A stretch of 53,446 bases of DNA from assembly GCA_910586735.1 (NCBI GenBank), contig CAJUJW010000013.1, positions 1 to 53,446 on the forward strand, read 5' to 3'. Every line of letters begins with the position of its first letter. Within the stretch, counting starts at the first letter, position 1. This document shows, in pieces, positions 8,226 to 15,590 of the stretch. Made by a program: the position numbers and the translations under genes. The notes beneath the pieces are model-generated. The model made no database searches, was not told the DNA's origin, and saw only the letters and a list, made by a program, of their open reading frames with translations. This stretch comes from an uncultured Oscillibacter sp. (GTDB taxonomy: Bacteria > Bacillota > Clostridia > Oscillospirales > Oscillospiraceae).

Positions 8226-8265
8226 CCCCTATTACTTATAGAAACCTAAACCCGGAAAGTGCAAC
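8226..8265 (-). promoter_or_regulatory. ECF-type promoter motif C
   Basis: On the minus strand: GTTGCACTTT, 9 nt, GGTTTCTATAA, then GTAATAGGGG. It begins exactly 100 bp upstream of motif D and directly after the terminator of the 8314 gene. Confidence 0.6.
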
Positions 8266-8266
8266 A

Positions 8267-8301
8267 TAAAAAGAAAAGGCCCGGAGCCGCAGCTCCGGGC
8301 C
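8267..8301 (-). terminator. terminator of the 8314-8745 gene
   Basis: On the minus strand the stem GGCCCGGAGC/GCTCCGGGCC (8278-8301, 4-nt loop) is followed by TTTTCTTTTT. It lies 13 nt after the stop codon. Confidence 0.9.
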
Positions 8302-8313
8302 TCCCAGATGGCC

Positions 8314-8745
8314 TCAGAAAAATACTTCATTCGAATACGTTGTGGCCGTTTCAATCAGTCTCCCCGCGCTATCATAAACACGCAAAATCCCCATAACACG
8401 ATAAGTATCTCCACTGGAAACGTAATAGCTGCCGCTACATACACTCCCAGTGCTCGACCAGCTTTTCACCGTCTGCCAACCGCTGCTTTGATCTTGCAGA
8501 TACATAGTGACTTCTCCTACATAGGAACCAAATAAAGTATCGAACACTTGGCAGGAAGCCTGACCTGAGCTCGAAATTGTCAGGTCAGCAAAAAACTTCC
8601 GGATTGTCGCATACCTTGGGGAAACCATCTCCGGAGAGGTCGCGAAATCATCTACACCCGCCGCAAATGCGCTGCCAGTCACCAAACAAAGCGCAGCGGC
8701 CACAACCAACATAAGGACCATCCTGTTGAATACATGCTTCTTCAT
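8314..8745 (-). CDS. secreted protein, DUF6147-like
   Basis: A 143-residue secreted protein. After a signal peptide (cleavage near SAFAAG, about residue 29) comes one beta-sandwich-like domain with the pattern SPRYATIRKFFADLTISSSG, then a Trp-containing VKSWSSTGS segment and a YYVSSGDTYRV segment. This resembles DUF6147 secreted proteins, from memory. The function is unknown. The ATG at 8745 is chosen because GGAGGAG lies 7-9 nt upstream and the signal peptide starts there. ECF-type motif B lies just upstream, and its -35 box touches the stop codon of the anti-sigma gene. That makes this a likely direct target of the neighbouring sigma factor. Confidence 0.75.
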   Translation of the reverse strand: MKKHVFNRMVLMLVVAAALCLVTGSAFAAGVDDFATSPEMVSPRYATIRKFFADLTISSSGQASCQVFDTLFGSYVGEVTMYLQDQSSGWQTVKSWSSTGSVCSGSYYVSSGDTYRVMGILRVYDSAGRLIETATTYSNEVFF

Positions 8746-8785
8746 CTGTGTTCTCCTCCATGTTTTTAATGTTTCGGAATTGCTT

Positions 8786-8822
8786 CCTAATATAGGAGAC
8801 ACAAAAAATGAAAAATGCAACC
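8786..8822 (-). promoter_or_regulatory. ECF-type promoter motif B
   Basis: On the minus strand: GGTTGCATTTT, 9 nt, GTGTCTCCTAT. The two boxes and their spacing are identical to motif A before the sigma gene (10531-10568). It drives the secreted protein at 8314-8745 about 40 nt downstream. Confidence 0.75.
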
Positions 8823-9955
8823 TACAAAATCAAAATATTTTCCGCAATTTTTTTTGCGGTTTCAACAGAGATCCCGCTGGAAGCATCGACTCCAATATAA
8901 AGATCGTTCTCTAAGTCGGCAAGCGTAATTGAGACTTCCCCATACTTCACTGTGCAAAGTCCCTCGTATCCGTTGACAGTAATATGCTCAAGGCTTTCCG
9001 GATTTTCTGTATCAACCCGCATGGTTCCGTGACCAGAAACGATAGAAACAAGGAAATACTCGCCCTGTTCATTTTCAAATCTGGCAAATATGTCAGGTAC
9101 GCTTTCAGTACATTCAAAGCCCTCCGGGACCCATCCGATCTCTGCGTTTTGGAAATATTGGGTATTTACCTCTCTGCTGTATGAACTGTTTTCATCAATA
9201 ATAGAAATATTTTCCGCGATTTTTTTTGCGGTTTCAACAGAGATCCCGCTGGAGCTATAGACCCCAATATAAAGATAGTTTTCCAGGTCGGCAAGCGTAA
9301 TTGAGACCTCGCCATATTTCACTACGCAAAGTCCCTCGTTTCCGTTGATGGTAATGTACTCGAGACTTTCCGGGTTCTCAGTATCGACATTTATACTTCC
9401 GCTGCCAGGCATGATATGAACGGTAAAATAATCGCCCTGTTCATTCCCAAATCTAACACGTGTATCAGGTATACATTCGATACATTCAAAACCTTCCGGT
9501 ATCCAATTAATCTCCGCGTTTTGGAAATACGCAGAGCCTGCTTGATTGCCCTTTGGAGACGCTTGCACACTGTTTCCATCAGAATTATTGATATCAAACT
9601 GCGTATATCTCTCTGTAACCGTAAGCATCAGGTTCAGCGTCGCCACCCGGAAATCCTCTGAAAGAGCAAACGCCGACGTAAAGAGAAGCACGGAAATTCC
9701 CATAATCACCGCTGCTAGCCGTAAGACCTTTCCGGCCTTCCGCAGTCCGATCCTGCGCTGCTCCCTGGCAAAATGGCGGTCGATGGTTTCCAGGCACCGC
9801 TTGTCCACACTCTCCGGCACCGCCGCCTCCGGGTTATTCTGGAGCATTTCATTGAGGGCTATCAGTTGTTCGCCCTCCTTATTCGCCACGCCCTCCATCA
9901 GCAGGGCAAAGTAGGCGTCGTCAAATTCCTCAAGCAAGCGTTCGCGCTCTGTCAT
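8822..9955 (-). CDS. membrane anti-sigma factor-like protein with tandem DUF4367-like domains
   Basis: A 377-residue protein. It has a cytoplasmic N-terminus (about 1-75), one transmembrane helix (about 78-100, VLRLAAVIMGISVLLFTSAF) and an outer part with two near-identical copies of a DUF4367-like domain (about 143-260 and 267-377). Each copy begins YFQNAEI.W.PEGFEC and ends ETAKKIAEN. The DNA of the two copies is related by a constant shift of 372 bp (124 codons), a tandem duplication. The gene overlaps the end of the ECF sigma gene by 26 bp, the usual layout of a sigma/anti-sigma pair. The ATG at 9955 is chosen because AAGGAG lies 9 nt before it; the ATG at 9964 abuts that site. DUF4367 proteins are often anti-sigma or envelope sensor proteins. 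Confidence 0.8.
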   Translation of the reverse strand: MTERERLLEEFDDAYFALLMEGVANKEGEQLIALNEMLQNNPEAAVPESVDKRCLETIDRHFAREQRRIGLRKAGKVLRLAAVIMGISVLLFTSAFALSEDFRVATLNLMLTVTERYTQFDINNSDGNSVQASPKGNQAGSAYFQNAEINWIPEGFECIECIPDTRVRFGNEQGDYFTVHIMPGSGSINVDTENPESLEYITINGNEGLCVVKYGEVSITLADLENYLYIGVYSSSGISVETAKKIAENISIIDENSSYSREVNTQYFQNAEIGWVPEGFECTESVPDIFARFENEQGEYFLVSIVSGHGTMRVDTENPESLEHITVNGYEGLCTVKYGEVSITLADLENDLYIGVDASSGISVETAKKIAENILIL

Positions 9956-10508
9956 GGCTTCCATCTCCTTTCATCAGCGCCGCCGCCTTCCGCTTGGCCC
10001 GCGTCAGCCGCATTCGCACGCTGTCCGGCTTGCAGCGCAAAAATTCCGCCAGTTCCTCGTTGTCCTGCCGCAGCACGTACTTCCGGTAAAGAAGCTCCCG
10101 GTCCTGCTCGGGAAGCTGGGACCATGCTTTGTACAAGGCGTTCACCCGCTCTTCCAGCTCCAGCTTTGTCTCCGGCGGCGGGTCCGGCGATTCCAGCAGC
10201 TCCAGGCTGGCGTTCGCCATCGGGACGATGTGCTTTTCTACGACCGTTTGGTGCCGCTTGAAATTCCTGGCCCTGTTTTTGACGGTATATACAATATACA
10301 CCGTCAGGGCGGGGGCTGGCAAGCCCGTAAGCGTATGAACTTTTTTGCAGAGGCTTTCCACAGCGTCCTGTACGATATCCTCGCAGTCCTGGCAGTCGGG
10401 GATCATGCGCAGAACGGTCGCGTACATCAGTCGGGAATATGTTTGGTACAGGTCCTTCATGAAGGTCTTGCCGTTTGTGTCTCCCGTGGGTACCTTGAAT
10501 ACGATCAC
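9930..10508 (-). CDS. ECF RNA polymerase sigma factor
   Basis: A 192-residue sigma-70 family protein of ECF type. Region 2 is about residues 18-85 (YSRLMYATVLRMIPDCQDCEDIVQDAV). Region 4 is about 120-180, with the helix-turn-helix LRQDNEELAEFLRCKPDSVRMRLTRAKRK. The start is GTG at 10508, with AAGGAGGG about 6 nt upstream. It is first in an operon with the anti-sigma gene. Upstream, motif A (GGTTGCATTTT-N9-GTGTCTCC) is shared with motif B before a secreted-protein gene, so the sigma factor probably activates its own operon. Confidence 0.88.
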   Translation of the reverse strand: MIVFKVPTGDTNGKTFMKDLYQTYSRLMYATVLRMIPDCQDCEDIVQDAVESLCKKVHTLTGLPAPALTVYIVYTVKNRARNFKRHQTVVEKHIVPMANASLELLESPDPPPETKLELEERVNALYKAWSQLPEQDRELLYRKYVLRQDNEELAEFLRCKPDSVRMRLTRAKRKAAALMKGDGSHDRARTLA

Positions 10509-10530
10509 TTTTATCCCTCCTTATTTTCCC

Positions 10531-10568
10531 CTATATAATAGGAGACACGGAAATCGGAAAATGCAACC
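10531..10568 (-). promoter_or_regulatory. ECF-type promoter motif A of the sigma/anti-sigma operon
   Basis: On the minus strand: GGTTGCATTTT, 9 nt, GTGTCTCCTAT, about 20 nt before the ribosome binding site of the sigma gene. It is identical in both boxes to motif B. Confidence 0.75.
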
Positions 10569-10660
10569 AAAAAATTTTTATTTTTTTCGAGGGAAAAGGT
10601 AAAAATAGGAAAACCCTGCACAAATAAAGGCCGCTGCGCAAAGAAATCGTGCAAAAGGCT

Positions 10661-10688
10661 TTGTTTCCCGCACAAACTATGCTATACT
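10661..10688 (+). promoter_or_regulatory. housekeeping-type promoter of the second ECF gene
   Basis: TTGTTT (10661-10666), 16 nt, TATACT (10683-10688). It is unlike the ECF motif, so this gene seems to be transcribed by the vegetative sigma factor. Confidence 0.65.
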
Positions 10689-10736
10689 AAAAAAATCCAG
10701 CACACCCGAACAGACAGGAGAAAGGCAGGTGATTCC

Positions 10737-11273
10737 ATGCTTCCGCTGGTTATTATGGCAATTGAGGACGAGGATGACAAGGCGTTTATGACATGGTTAT
10801 ATCTCCAATACCGCCGCCTGATCTATTCCGAGGTACGAAAGATCACCGGCAATACGGACGAAGTGGAGGACCTGCTCCAGTCGGTAGTGGAGAAGCTGAT
10901 TGAAAAGCTGCCCCTGCTGCGGGGGATGGAGCAAAACAAGCTGGTGAATTACATTATCTCCACGGCAAAGAACACCGCGTACAACTCCCTCCGGGGGAAG
11001 GACCGGGGAATTTTGTGGGAGGAACAGGAAGCGCTTGCCGATCCCGCGCCGGCGCCGGAGGATCAGATCATCGCGCAGGAGGACCTGTACCGGCTGGCCC
11101 ATGTGTGGGGCGACTTGGATGAAAGGACACAGTACCTGCTTAGCGCAAAGTACATCTTAAAGAAAAGCGGCAAGGAGATTGCCGGTAATTTGAACATGCC
11201 CTCGGATAATGTGAGGACGGCGCTGGTCCGAGCCAGACGCAAGGCCCGGCAGGCGATGGAGCAGAGGGTATGA
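10737..11273 (+). CDS. second ECF-like RNA polymerase sigma factor
   Basis: A 178-residue ECF-type sigma factor. Region 2 is about residues 14-75 (FMTWLYLQYRRLIYSEVRKI, then EVEDLLQSVVEKLI). Region 4 is about 115-175, with KKSGKEIAGNLNMPSDNVRTALVRARRKA. It is transcribed divergently from the first sigma operon. No anti-sigma gene follows: the DNA after the stop is decayed mobile-element sequence, so a partner may have been lost. The ATG at 10737 is used; an in-frame ATG at 10755 has no ribosome binding site. Confidence 0.85.
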   Translation: MLPLVIMAIEDEDDKAFMTWLYLQYRRLIYSEVRKITGNTDEVEDLLQSVVEKLIEKLPLLRGMEQNKLVNYIISTAKNTAYNSLRGKDRGILWEEQEALADPAPAPEDQIIAQEDLYRLAHVWGDLDERTQYLLSAKYILKKSGKEIAGNLNMPSDNVRTALVRARRKARQAMEQRV

Positions 11274-11680
11274 TTTTTTATTAGAAAAGGAACACCCTAT
11301 TCCCTCTATCGCGGCATCCAAATCGGACACAACTACTCCGATCTGAGTAATCGTCTTTAAGTTCTTATTTTTTTCATTTATGACCATTCCTTTCTGCGAA
11401 AGGCACCAACGAGGAATGAAACGAGATTGGTGCTTCCGCCCTAGAGTGATGTTTGGTAAACTCAGAGAGAGGGCAACTAAACTACAGAGTACGAGGGGAT
11501 AGGTGCGGTGCAGCAAGCTGTAACTACGCTCATTTATAAGTCACCGGACATCCATTCAAGCACCAATGAGTAGAACAAAGAACCTGTAAACTTATCTTTG
11601 TAAAAACACAATCCGTTTTTAGCGGGATGCCCAGCCCCTGGCTGCCCTCAACGGTACTTTCTTGAGGAGAGGTTTTGAAA
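11274..11680. other. decayed intergenic region
   Basis: There is no intact gene. It holds the start of a VOC-type gene on the minus strand (separate entry), then about 290 bases with nothing recognisable up to the broken relaxase. Confidence 0.6.
11282..11387 (-). pseudogene. N-terminal remnant of a VOC (glyoxalase-like) protein
   Basis: The minus strand from the ATG at 11387 encodes KNLKTITQIGVVVSDLDAAI, the typical first strand and helix of vicinal-oxygen-chelate proteins. The frame loses the family pattern after about 32 residues, near the end of the second sigma gene. Only the gene start remains, so a deletion joined it to the sigma region. The call rests on this one stretch. Confidence 0.4.
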
Positions 11681-12115
11681 ATGGCAACAGCACGACTGAT
11701 ACCCTTGCACAGCGGCAAGGACCGGACCGTGGCGGAGGCCCTGGGCCGGGTGATAGACTATGTGGAGAATCCAGAGAAAACCAACGGCGGCGATTTGGTC
11801 ACGGCCTACCAGTGCAATCCGTCCATCGTTGACCAGGAGTTCCTTTTTTACGAAGCGGCAGTACGTAGCCATTGCAGGCAGGGAGCGGAAGGACAATGAT
11901 GTGATCGCTTACCACCTGCGGCAGTCCTTCAAGCCGGGGGAGATCACGCCAGAGCCGGCGAACAAGATTGGCTATGATCTCGCTATGTCACTGACGAAGG
12001 GGAAACACGCCTTATTGTCTGCACCCACGTTGACAAGCACCACATTCACTCGCATGGAGCGGATTTAGGGCATAGCAGAGAAAGAGAAAAGTCATGACCG
12101 CCGGCAAAGCCTAAT
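11681..12115 (+). pseudogene. broken relaxase, internally deleted copy
   Basis: The first 360 or so bases are closely similar to the start of the relaxase at 2864, including the upstream GAGGTTTTGAAA segment. There is a one-base insertion near 11848, which shifts the frame, and a one-base loss near 12010. At about 12050 the sequence jumps from the histidine motif region (CACATTCACTCGCAT) straight to the last 60 bases of the gene (GGAGCGGATTT...), which correspond to 4207 onward in the intact copy. About 970 bp of the middle is missing. The product cannot be functional. Confidence 0.88.
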
Positions 12116-12287
12116 CTTTATTCCCCCTTGACAATATCTTTAGAAATAGAGACTGTATATACTGATCAAAGGACGCCTCGCTCTCTGTGGTGAACGGATC
12201 AACTCCATATCCATTGTTTAAAATAGAATATGGAGTATGTACATGAAAATCCCATTTGTGCCAAGTAGATGCAATACCCCGATTCAT
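12111..12287 (-). pseudogene. TrlF-like PHP/ATPase gene, N-terminal remnant
   Basis: The 58 residues contain TWHKWDFHVHTPYSILN, a PHP-domain opening (HxH metal site) of the kind found at the start of TrlF-family AAA-like ATPases, which are large proteins linked to phage defence islands. The usual protein is near 1,000 residues; here the frame ends soon after SFDQYIQSLF. The ATG follows GGGGGAG by 8 nt. The downstream end meets the broken relaxase. The family call is from memory of the N-terminal motif. Confidence 0.55.
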
Positions 12288-12288
12288 T

Positions 12289-12946
12289 TCAATTCTCCCC
12301 CATAGCAAATTGTGGTCGTTCAATTATAATTGTGTTATGGTTATTTGTGATTTTATATTGATCTTGTTGGCCTGTATTTTTGGTTTGCTTATGATTTAAG
12401 CAATTTGCAACAACCGTTTTTTGAAGAATTACGGTTCCAAAATACTTTTCATTATTTAAGATTTTCCGTAAAGTCTCCCTGCTCCATATCGTTTTTCCTC
12501 CAGGCGATCGAATACCTTGCTCTTGCAATGCTTGAGCAATTTTTGACAGACTTGCTCCTTCTCTTGACATACAAAAAATCAGTCTGACAACTTCGGCTTC
12601 TTTTTCATCAATCGCCAGATAACCGTTTTCGTCGTGTTTATAGCCATAACACTTTCTCTGGTAGTATTTAGAATCAGGGTCTGCGAAGGATTTTTGCAGC
12701 CCCCATTTAATATCCGCGCTCTTAGATTCGCTTTCGTCCCTTGATTGTAGTTCCGCTGCCTACGTCAGAATAGATACCCGCAAACTTCTAATTTGGGTTT
12801 GCCTTGATCTTCTCTTCGTAGTATTGTTCTTGCGCGACCAAACTGTCCAACTGATCCTGTGCTTTTGTACTGACGCGACAGTAGACGGCTACCTTCTTTA
12901 AAGTCAGTTCTTTTCTTCGAGGAGGAATCTCTTTTGTGGTAGCCAT
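12289..12946 (-). pseudogene. serine recombinase, degenerate
   Basis: Reading leftwards from the ATG at 12946 (GGGAGG about 7 nt upstream), the resolvase start KKVAVYCRVSTKAQDQLDSL is clear, with the catalytic-Ser motif RVS. An in-frame TAG falls after KIKANPN and a TAA after GRKRI. A deletion then removes most of the catalytic domain. The recombinase domain resumes in another frame (EKEAEVVRLIF, then GIRSPGGKTIWSRETLRKIL) and ends at 12289 beside the TrlF-like start. It cannot be functional. Confidence 0.85.
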
Positions 12947-12966
12947 GGTCTCGGCCTCCCAATTGT

Positions 12967-13463
12967 TTATTTATTTGCTACACGGCTCCTGTTCCTTTTG
13001 CGCTTCTCATGTTGCACAGCATTAAAGAGATCATGAGAGATAATCGCTGGGTGATGCGCTTTCATAAGGACCTGTTTGTACACATCATGCGATTTTATTT
13101 GGACACCATCAACGACTTGGGTCTTTCCCAAAACAACGTCACCGACGTATTTCTCATTTGCCAGCAACTTCGAAATTGTTTCACGGCTCCAAGTGGCTTT
13201 ACCAGAGGGGGAGGCGATGCCCTTACAGGCCAATGCGTCAGAAATTTTTCCGAGACTATCACCGTTCATGAAGTGATGAAAGATAAAAAGCACTGTACTG
13301 GCCTCAGCGAGGTCAACCATAAGCTCTCCGGCACGAGAGACCTTGTAGCCATAGCAGATGGCAGAAGCCTTGGCGGAGGTTCCGCTTTGAAAGCTCTTTT
13401 GGAACCCAGCACGAATTTGCTCACTTTTTGTCAGTTCCGTGGTAACATATTCCTTCCTAAATT
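12967..13463 (-). pseudogene. serine recombinase, 5'-truncated
   Basis: The open frame encodes only the recombinase DNA-binding part: TKSEQIRAGFQKSFQSGTSA, then GIASPSGKATWSRETISKLL and HHPAIISHDLFNAV. The resolvase catalytic domain is missing, and there is no proper start codon before the family match begins near 13450. It lies 20 bp upstream of the other recombinase remnant, on the same strand. Adjacent runs of such recombinase genes are common at element ends in Clostridia. This looks like the wreck of one. Confidence 0.8.
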
Positions 13464-13483
13464 TCAAGTGCAAGATAGCAGAA

Positions 13484-13507
13484 GGCACAGCCCCGAAGGG
13501 CTGTGCC
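13484..13507 (-). terminator. hairpin with UUCG tetraloop
   Basis: GGCACAGCCC (13484-13493) and GGGCTGTGCC (13498-13507) form a perfect 10-bp stem. On the minus strand the loop is TTCG closed by C-G, an extra-stable tetraloop. Only a weak T-rich stretch follows on that strand. Confidence 0.5.
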
Positions 13508-13531
13508 AAATCTCATGAGGATATTCATCTG

Positions 13532-13554
13532 GTTGGGAGTTCGAGTCTCCCAAC
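13532..13554 (+). other. tRNA T-arm-like hairpin
   Basis: GGGAG (13535-13539), loop TTCGAGT, CTCCC (13547-13551) has the exact 5-bp stem and 7-nt TTCRANY loop of a tRNA T-arm. Three more bases pair outside (GTT/AAC). No D-arm or anticodon arm is found beside it. It could be the trace of a tRNA gene used as an attachment site, or a chance hairpin ending in a T tract (TGTGTTTTT). Confidence 0.35.
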
Positions 13555-13594
13555 ATGTGTTTTTAACAATTGAGCCTATTTATAAGTAAAATGA

Positions 13595-13648
13595 AAGTTG
13601 ACAAACCCTTGCAAATAAGCACTCTCAAGCCCTTGGGTTTGTCAACTT
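13595..13648. repeat. 14-bp perfect inverted repeat
   Basis: AAGTTGACAAACCC (13595-13608) and GGGTTTGTCAACTT (13635-13648) are perfect inverted repeats around a 26-nt spacer, and the similarity extends a few bases outward. No gene lies within. It could be a remnant of paired element ends or a large operator. TTGACA in the left arm also resembles a -35 box. Confidence 0.6.
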
Positions 13649-13737
13649 ATCATATGTTGTGATGACAAAAAAGATACCGTTTCATCCAGTATCCATACGC
13701 GAGCGGGCCACCGTATATGCGGCAAATACCTTCGCTC

Positions 13738-15405
13738 TTACTTCAGGCGGAACGCGGCCACCAGGCTCTTGAGGAGGCTGGCCTGGGAGGAGAGCTCCTG
13801 GCTGGCGGCGGCGCTTTCCTCACTGGTGGCGGAGTTGGTCTGCACCACGCTGGAGATCTGGTCAATTCCCTCGGTAACCTGGCAGATCGCGGCGGTCTGC
13901 TTTTCCACCGCCTCTACCACGATGGACATCTGGGACGTGACGCCGCCGGCGCTGACGCTGGTGCGGTCCAGAGACTGGGTCACCTCGTTCACCACATGGC
14001 TGCCCTCGGCCACGGCCGCGATGGAGCTTTCAATCAGGTCCTTGGTGGCCTTGGCGGCCTCGTCGGACCTGTTGGCCAAGTTGCGGACCTCGTCGGCAAC
14101 CACGGCAAAGCCCTTCCCGGCCGTTCCGGCCCGGGCCGCCTCCACGGCGGCGTTCAAGGCCAGGATGTTCGTCTGGAAAGCGATGTTCTCGATGGCGGCA
14201 ATGATTTTGCTGATTTCCTCGGAGGAGCTGGAAATTTTGCCCATCGCCACGTTGAGCTGCTTGACGTATTCCATGCTGACGCCCAGCTGGCCGCCCGCCT
14301 GTTCCACAAACCGGCCCGCCTCGCCCGTGGCCTGGGCGGTCCGTTGGGCATTCCCGGAGATGTCGCTGATGGTGGCAGAGAGCTCTTCTACGGAGCTGGC
14401 CTGCTCCGTGGCGCCCTGGGCCAGGGCCTGGGCGGTATTGGACACCTGCTCAGCGCCGGCGGACACCTGTTCGGCGCTTTCCCGAATCTGGCTCATGGTC
14501 TTGTTCAGCTTAGACTGAATGCTGTCCAGGGAGACCTTGATGGACATAAAGTCTCCGACGTATTCCTGCCGGGCGGAGGCGGTCAAGTCTCCGGAGGCAA
14601 TGGAATCCAATATGGAAGCAATCTCGCCTATGTAGGAGCGGAGGCGCCGGATCGTCCTCTCAAAAATAAGGGCTAACCGGCCCACCTCGTCGTTGGAACG
14701 GAAGGTGATGCCCTCCTCTTCGCTGCCGCCCAGGCCCAGGTTTCCCTGCTCCAGGCGGCTGGCCACCCGGGTAATCTCCGCCAGGGGAACGGAAACGGTC
14801 TTTTTCAGGTACGCCGTAAGGAAGAAGATGCAGACAACGATGACGGCAAGGCTCACTAGGGAGGTGAGGATTACCGTCATAAAAATCTGGCGGTTGGCGT
14901 CCGCGGAAGAGATGCCGGCGAAAATGAGGCCGTTGACCGCTCCGGCGGCGTCCCGGGTGGGGACATAGGAGCAAAGATATTCCTCATCCAGAATGGTCGC
15001 CCTGCCCACATAGCTCTGTCCTTTTTGCAGCACGATTTCAGACAGATCGGAGGACAGCGTGGTGCCCACGACCCGCTGTCCGTTCTGGACCACGGTGGTG
15101 TAAGCCCGGGTATTTCCTTCAAAGATAGTAAACTCACAGCCCATGCGGCTTTTCAGATCATCCAGCAGCTGGTTGACGTCCCCTGTGCCGCCGGTCTGGC
15201 TCAGGAGATAATCCAGCATGTTGGTTCCGTTGGTGCAGCGCTGCTCCAGCATCCCGGTTGCCAAAGAGCGGAACATAATCACGCACATGCCCACGGCAAA
15301 GACAACGGATATCATCTGCATGATGACCACCACGTTGCCCACCTTTTTGCCGATGCGGGTCTGCTTTCCTTCTGCGCTCTTTTGTGAAAATTCAATCTTT
15401 TTCAT
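13738..15405 (-). CDS. methyl-accepting chemotaxis protein
   Basis: A 555-residue chemoreceptor. It has a first membrane helix (about 24-48, VGNVVVIMQMISVVFAVG), an outer Cache-like sensor domain of about 130 residues, a second helix (about 185-210, ILTSLVSLAVIVVCIFFL) and a HAMP linker (about 211-270). The cytoplasmic signalling coiled coil contains the conserved hairpin tip ALNAAVEAARAGTAGKGFAV. The ligand is unknown. A strong promoter lies upstream. No CheA or CheW gene is in the window, so signalling partners are elsewhere. It lies next to two hybrid kinases on the same strand, but with its own promoter. Confidence 0.93.
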   Translation of the reverse strand: MKKIEFSQKSAEGKQTRIGKKVGNVVVIMQMISVVFAVGMCVIMFRSLATGMLEQRCTNGTNMLDYLLSQTGGTGDVNQLLDDLKSRMGCEFTIFEGNTRAYTTVVQNGQRVVGTTLSSDLSEIVLQKGQSYVGRATILDEEYLCSYVPTRDAAGAVNGLIFAGISSADANRQIFMTVILTSLVSLAVIVVCIFFLTAYLKKTVSVPLAEITRVASRLEQGNLGLGGSEEEGITFRSNDEVGRLALIFERTIRRLRSYIGEIASILDSIASGDLTASARQEYVGDFMSIKVSLDSIQSKLNKTMSQIRESAEQVSAGAEQVSNTAQALAQGATEQASSVEELSATISDISGNAQRTAQATGEAGRFVEQAGGQLGVSMEYVKQLNVAMGKISSSSEEISKIIAAIENIAFQTNILALNAAVEAARAGTAGKGFAVVADEVRNLANRSDEAAKATKDLIESSIAAVAEGSHVVNEVTQSLDRTSVSAGGVTSQMSIVVEAVEKQTAAICQVTEGIDQISSVVQTNSATSEESAAASQELSSQASLLKSLVAAFRLK

Positions 15406-15459
15406 AGCTGCTACTCCGTCTGTCTGTCAGAATTAAAAATTGGCGCATAGCCATTCTCC

Positions 15460-15488
15460 ATTATACTGAGGGGCCATTGGTTTTGCAA
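15460..15488 (-). promoter_or_regulatory. promoter of the chemoreceptor gene
   Basis: On the minus strand: TTGCAA (15488-15483), 17 nt, TATAAT (15465-15460), about 55 nt before the start codon. Confidence 0.8.
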
Positions 15489-15590
15489 GCCCTTTTTTCG
15501 CCCTGCCGGCGCTTGGCGCCGTCTCGAAAGACTGTGCCAAATGTCACAAAAATATGTTCGCGGCGGACGGTTCAGGCCTCCGGCATTCAC

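Larger units (their letters stand above)
7925..8266. other. long promoter region with tandem ECF-type motifs
   Basis: No gene is seen. The region holds two promoter-like motifs reading leftwards (separate entries). Downstream of the first there is a GAGG-like site before a 3-codon open frame, possibly the trace of a lost gene. Confidence 0.5.

Noticed and set aside
8831..9537. CRISPR-like repeat in the anti-sigma gene
   Set aside because: There are only two copies, 372 bp apart, that keep the reading frame; this is a domain duplication.
13717..14676. Plus-strand frame opposite the chemoreceptor
   Set aside because: It is a Gly/His-rich shadow with no ribosome binding site; the chemoreceptor signature is on the minus strand.
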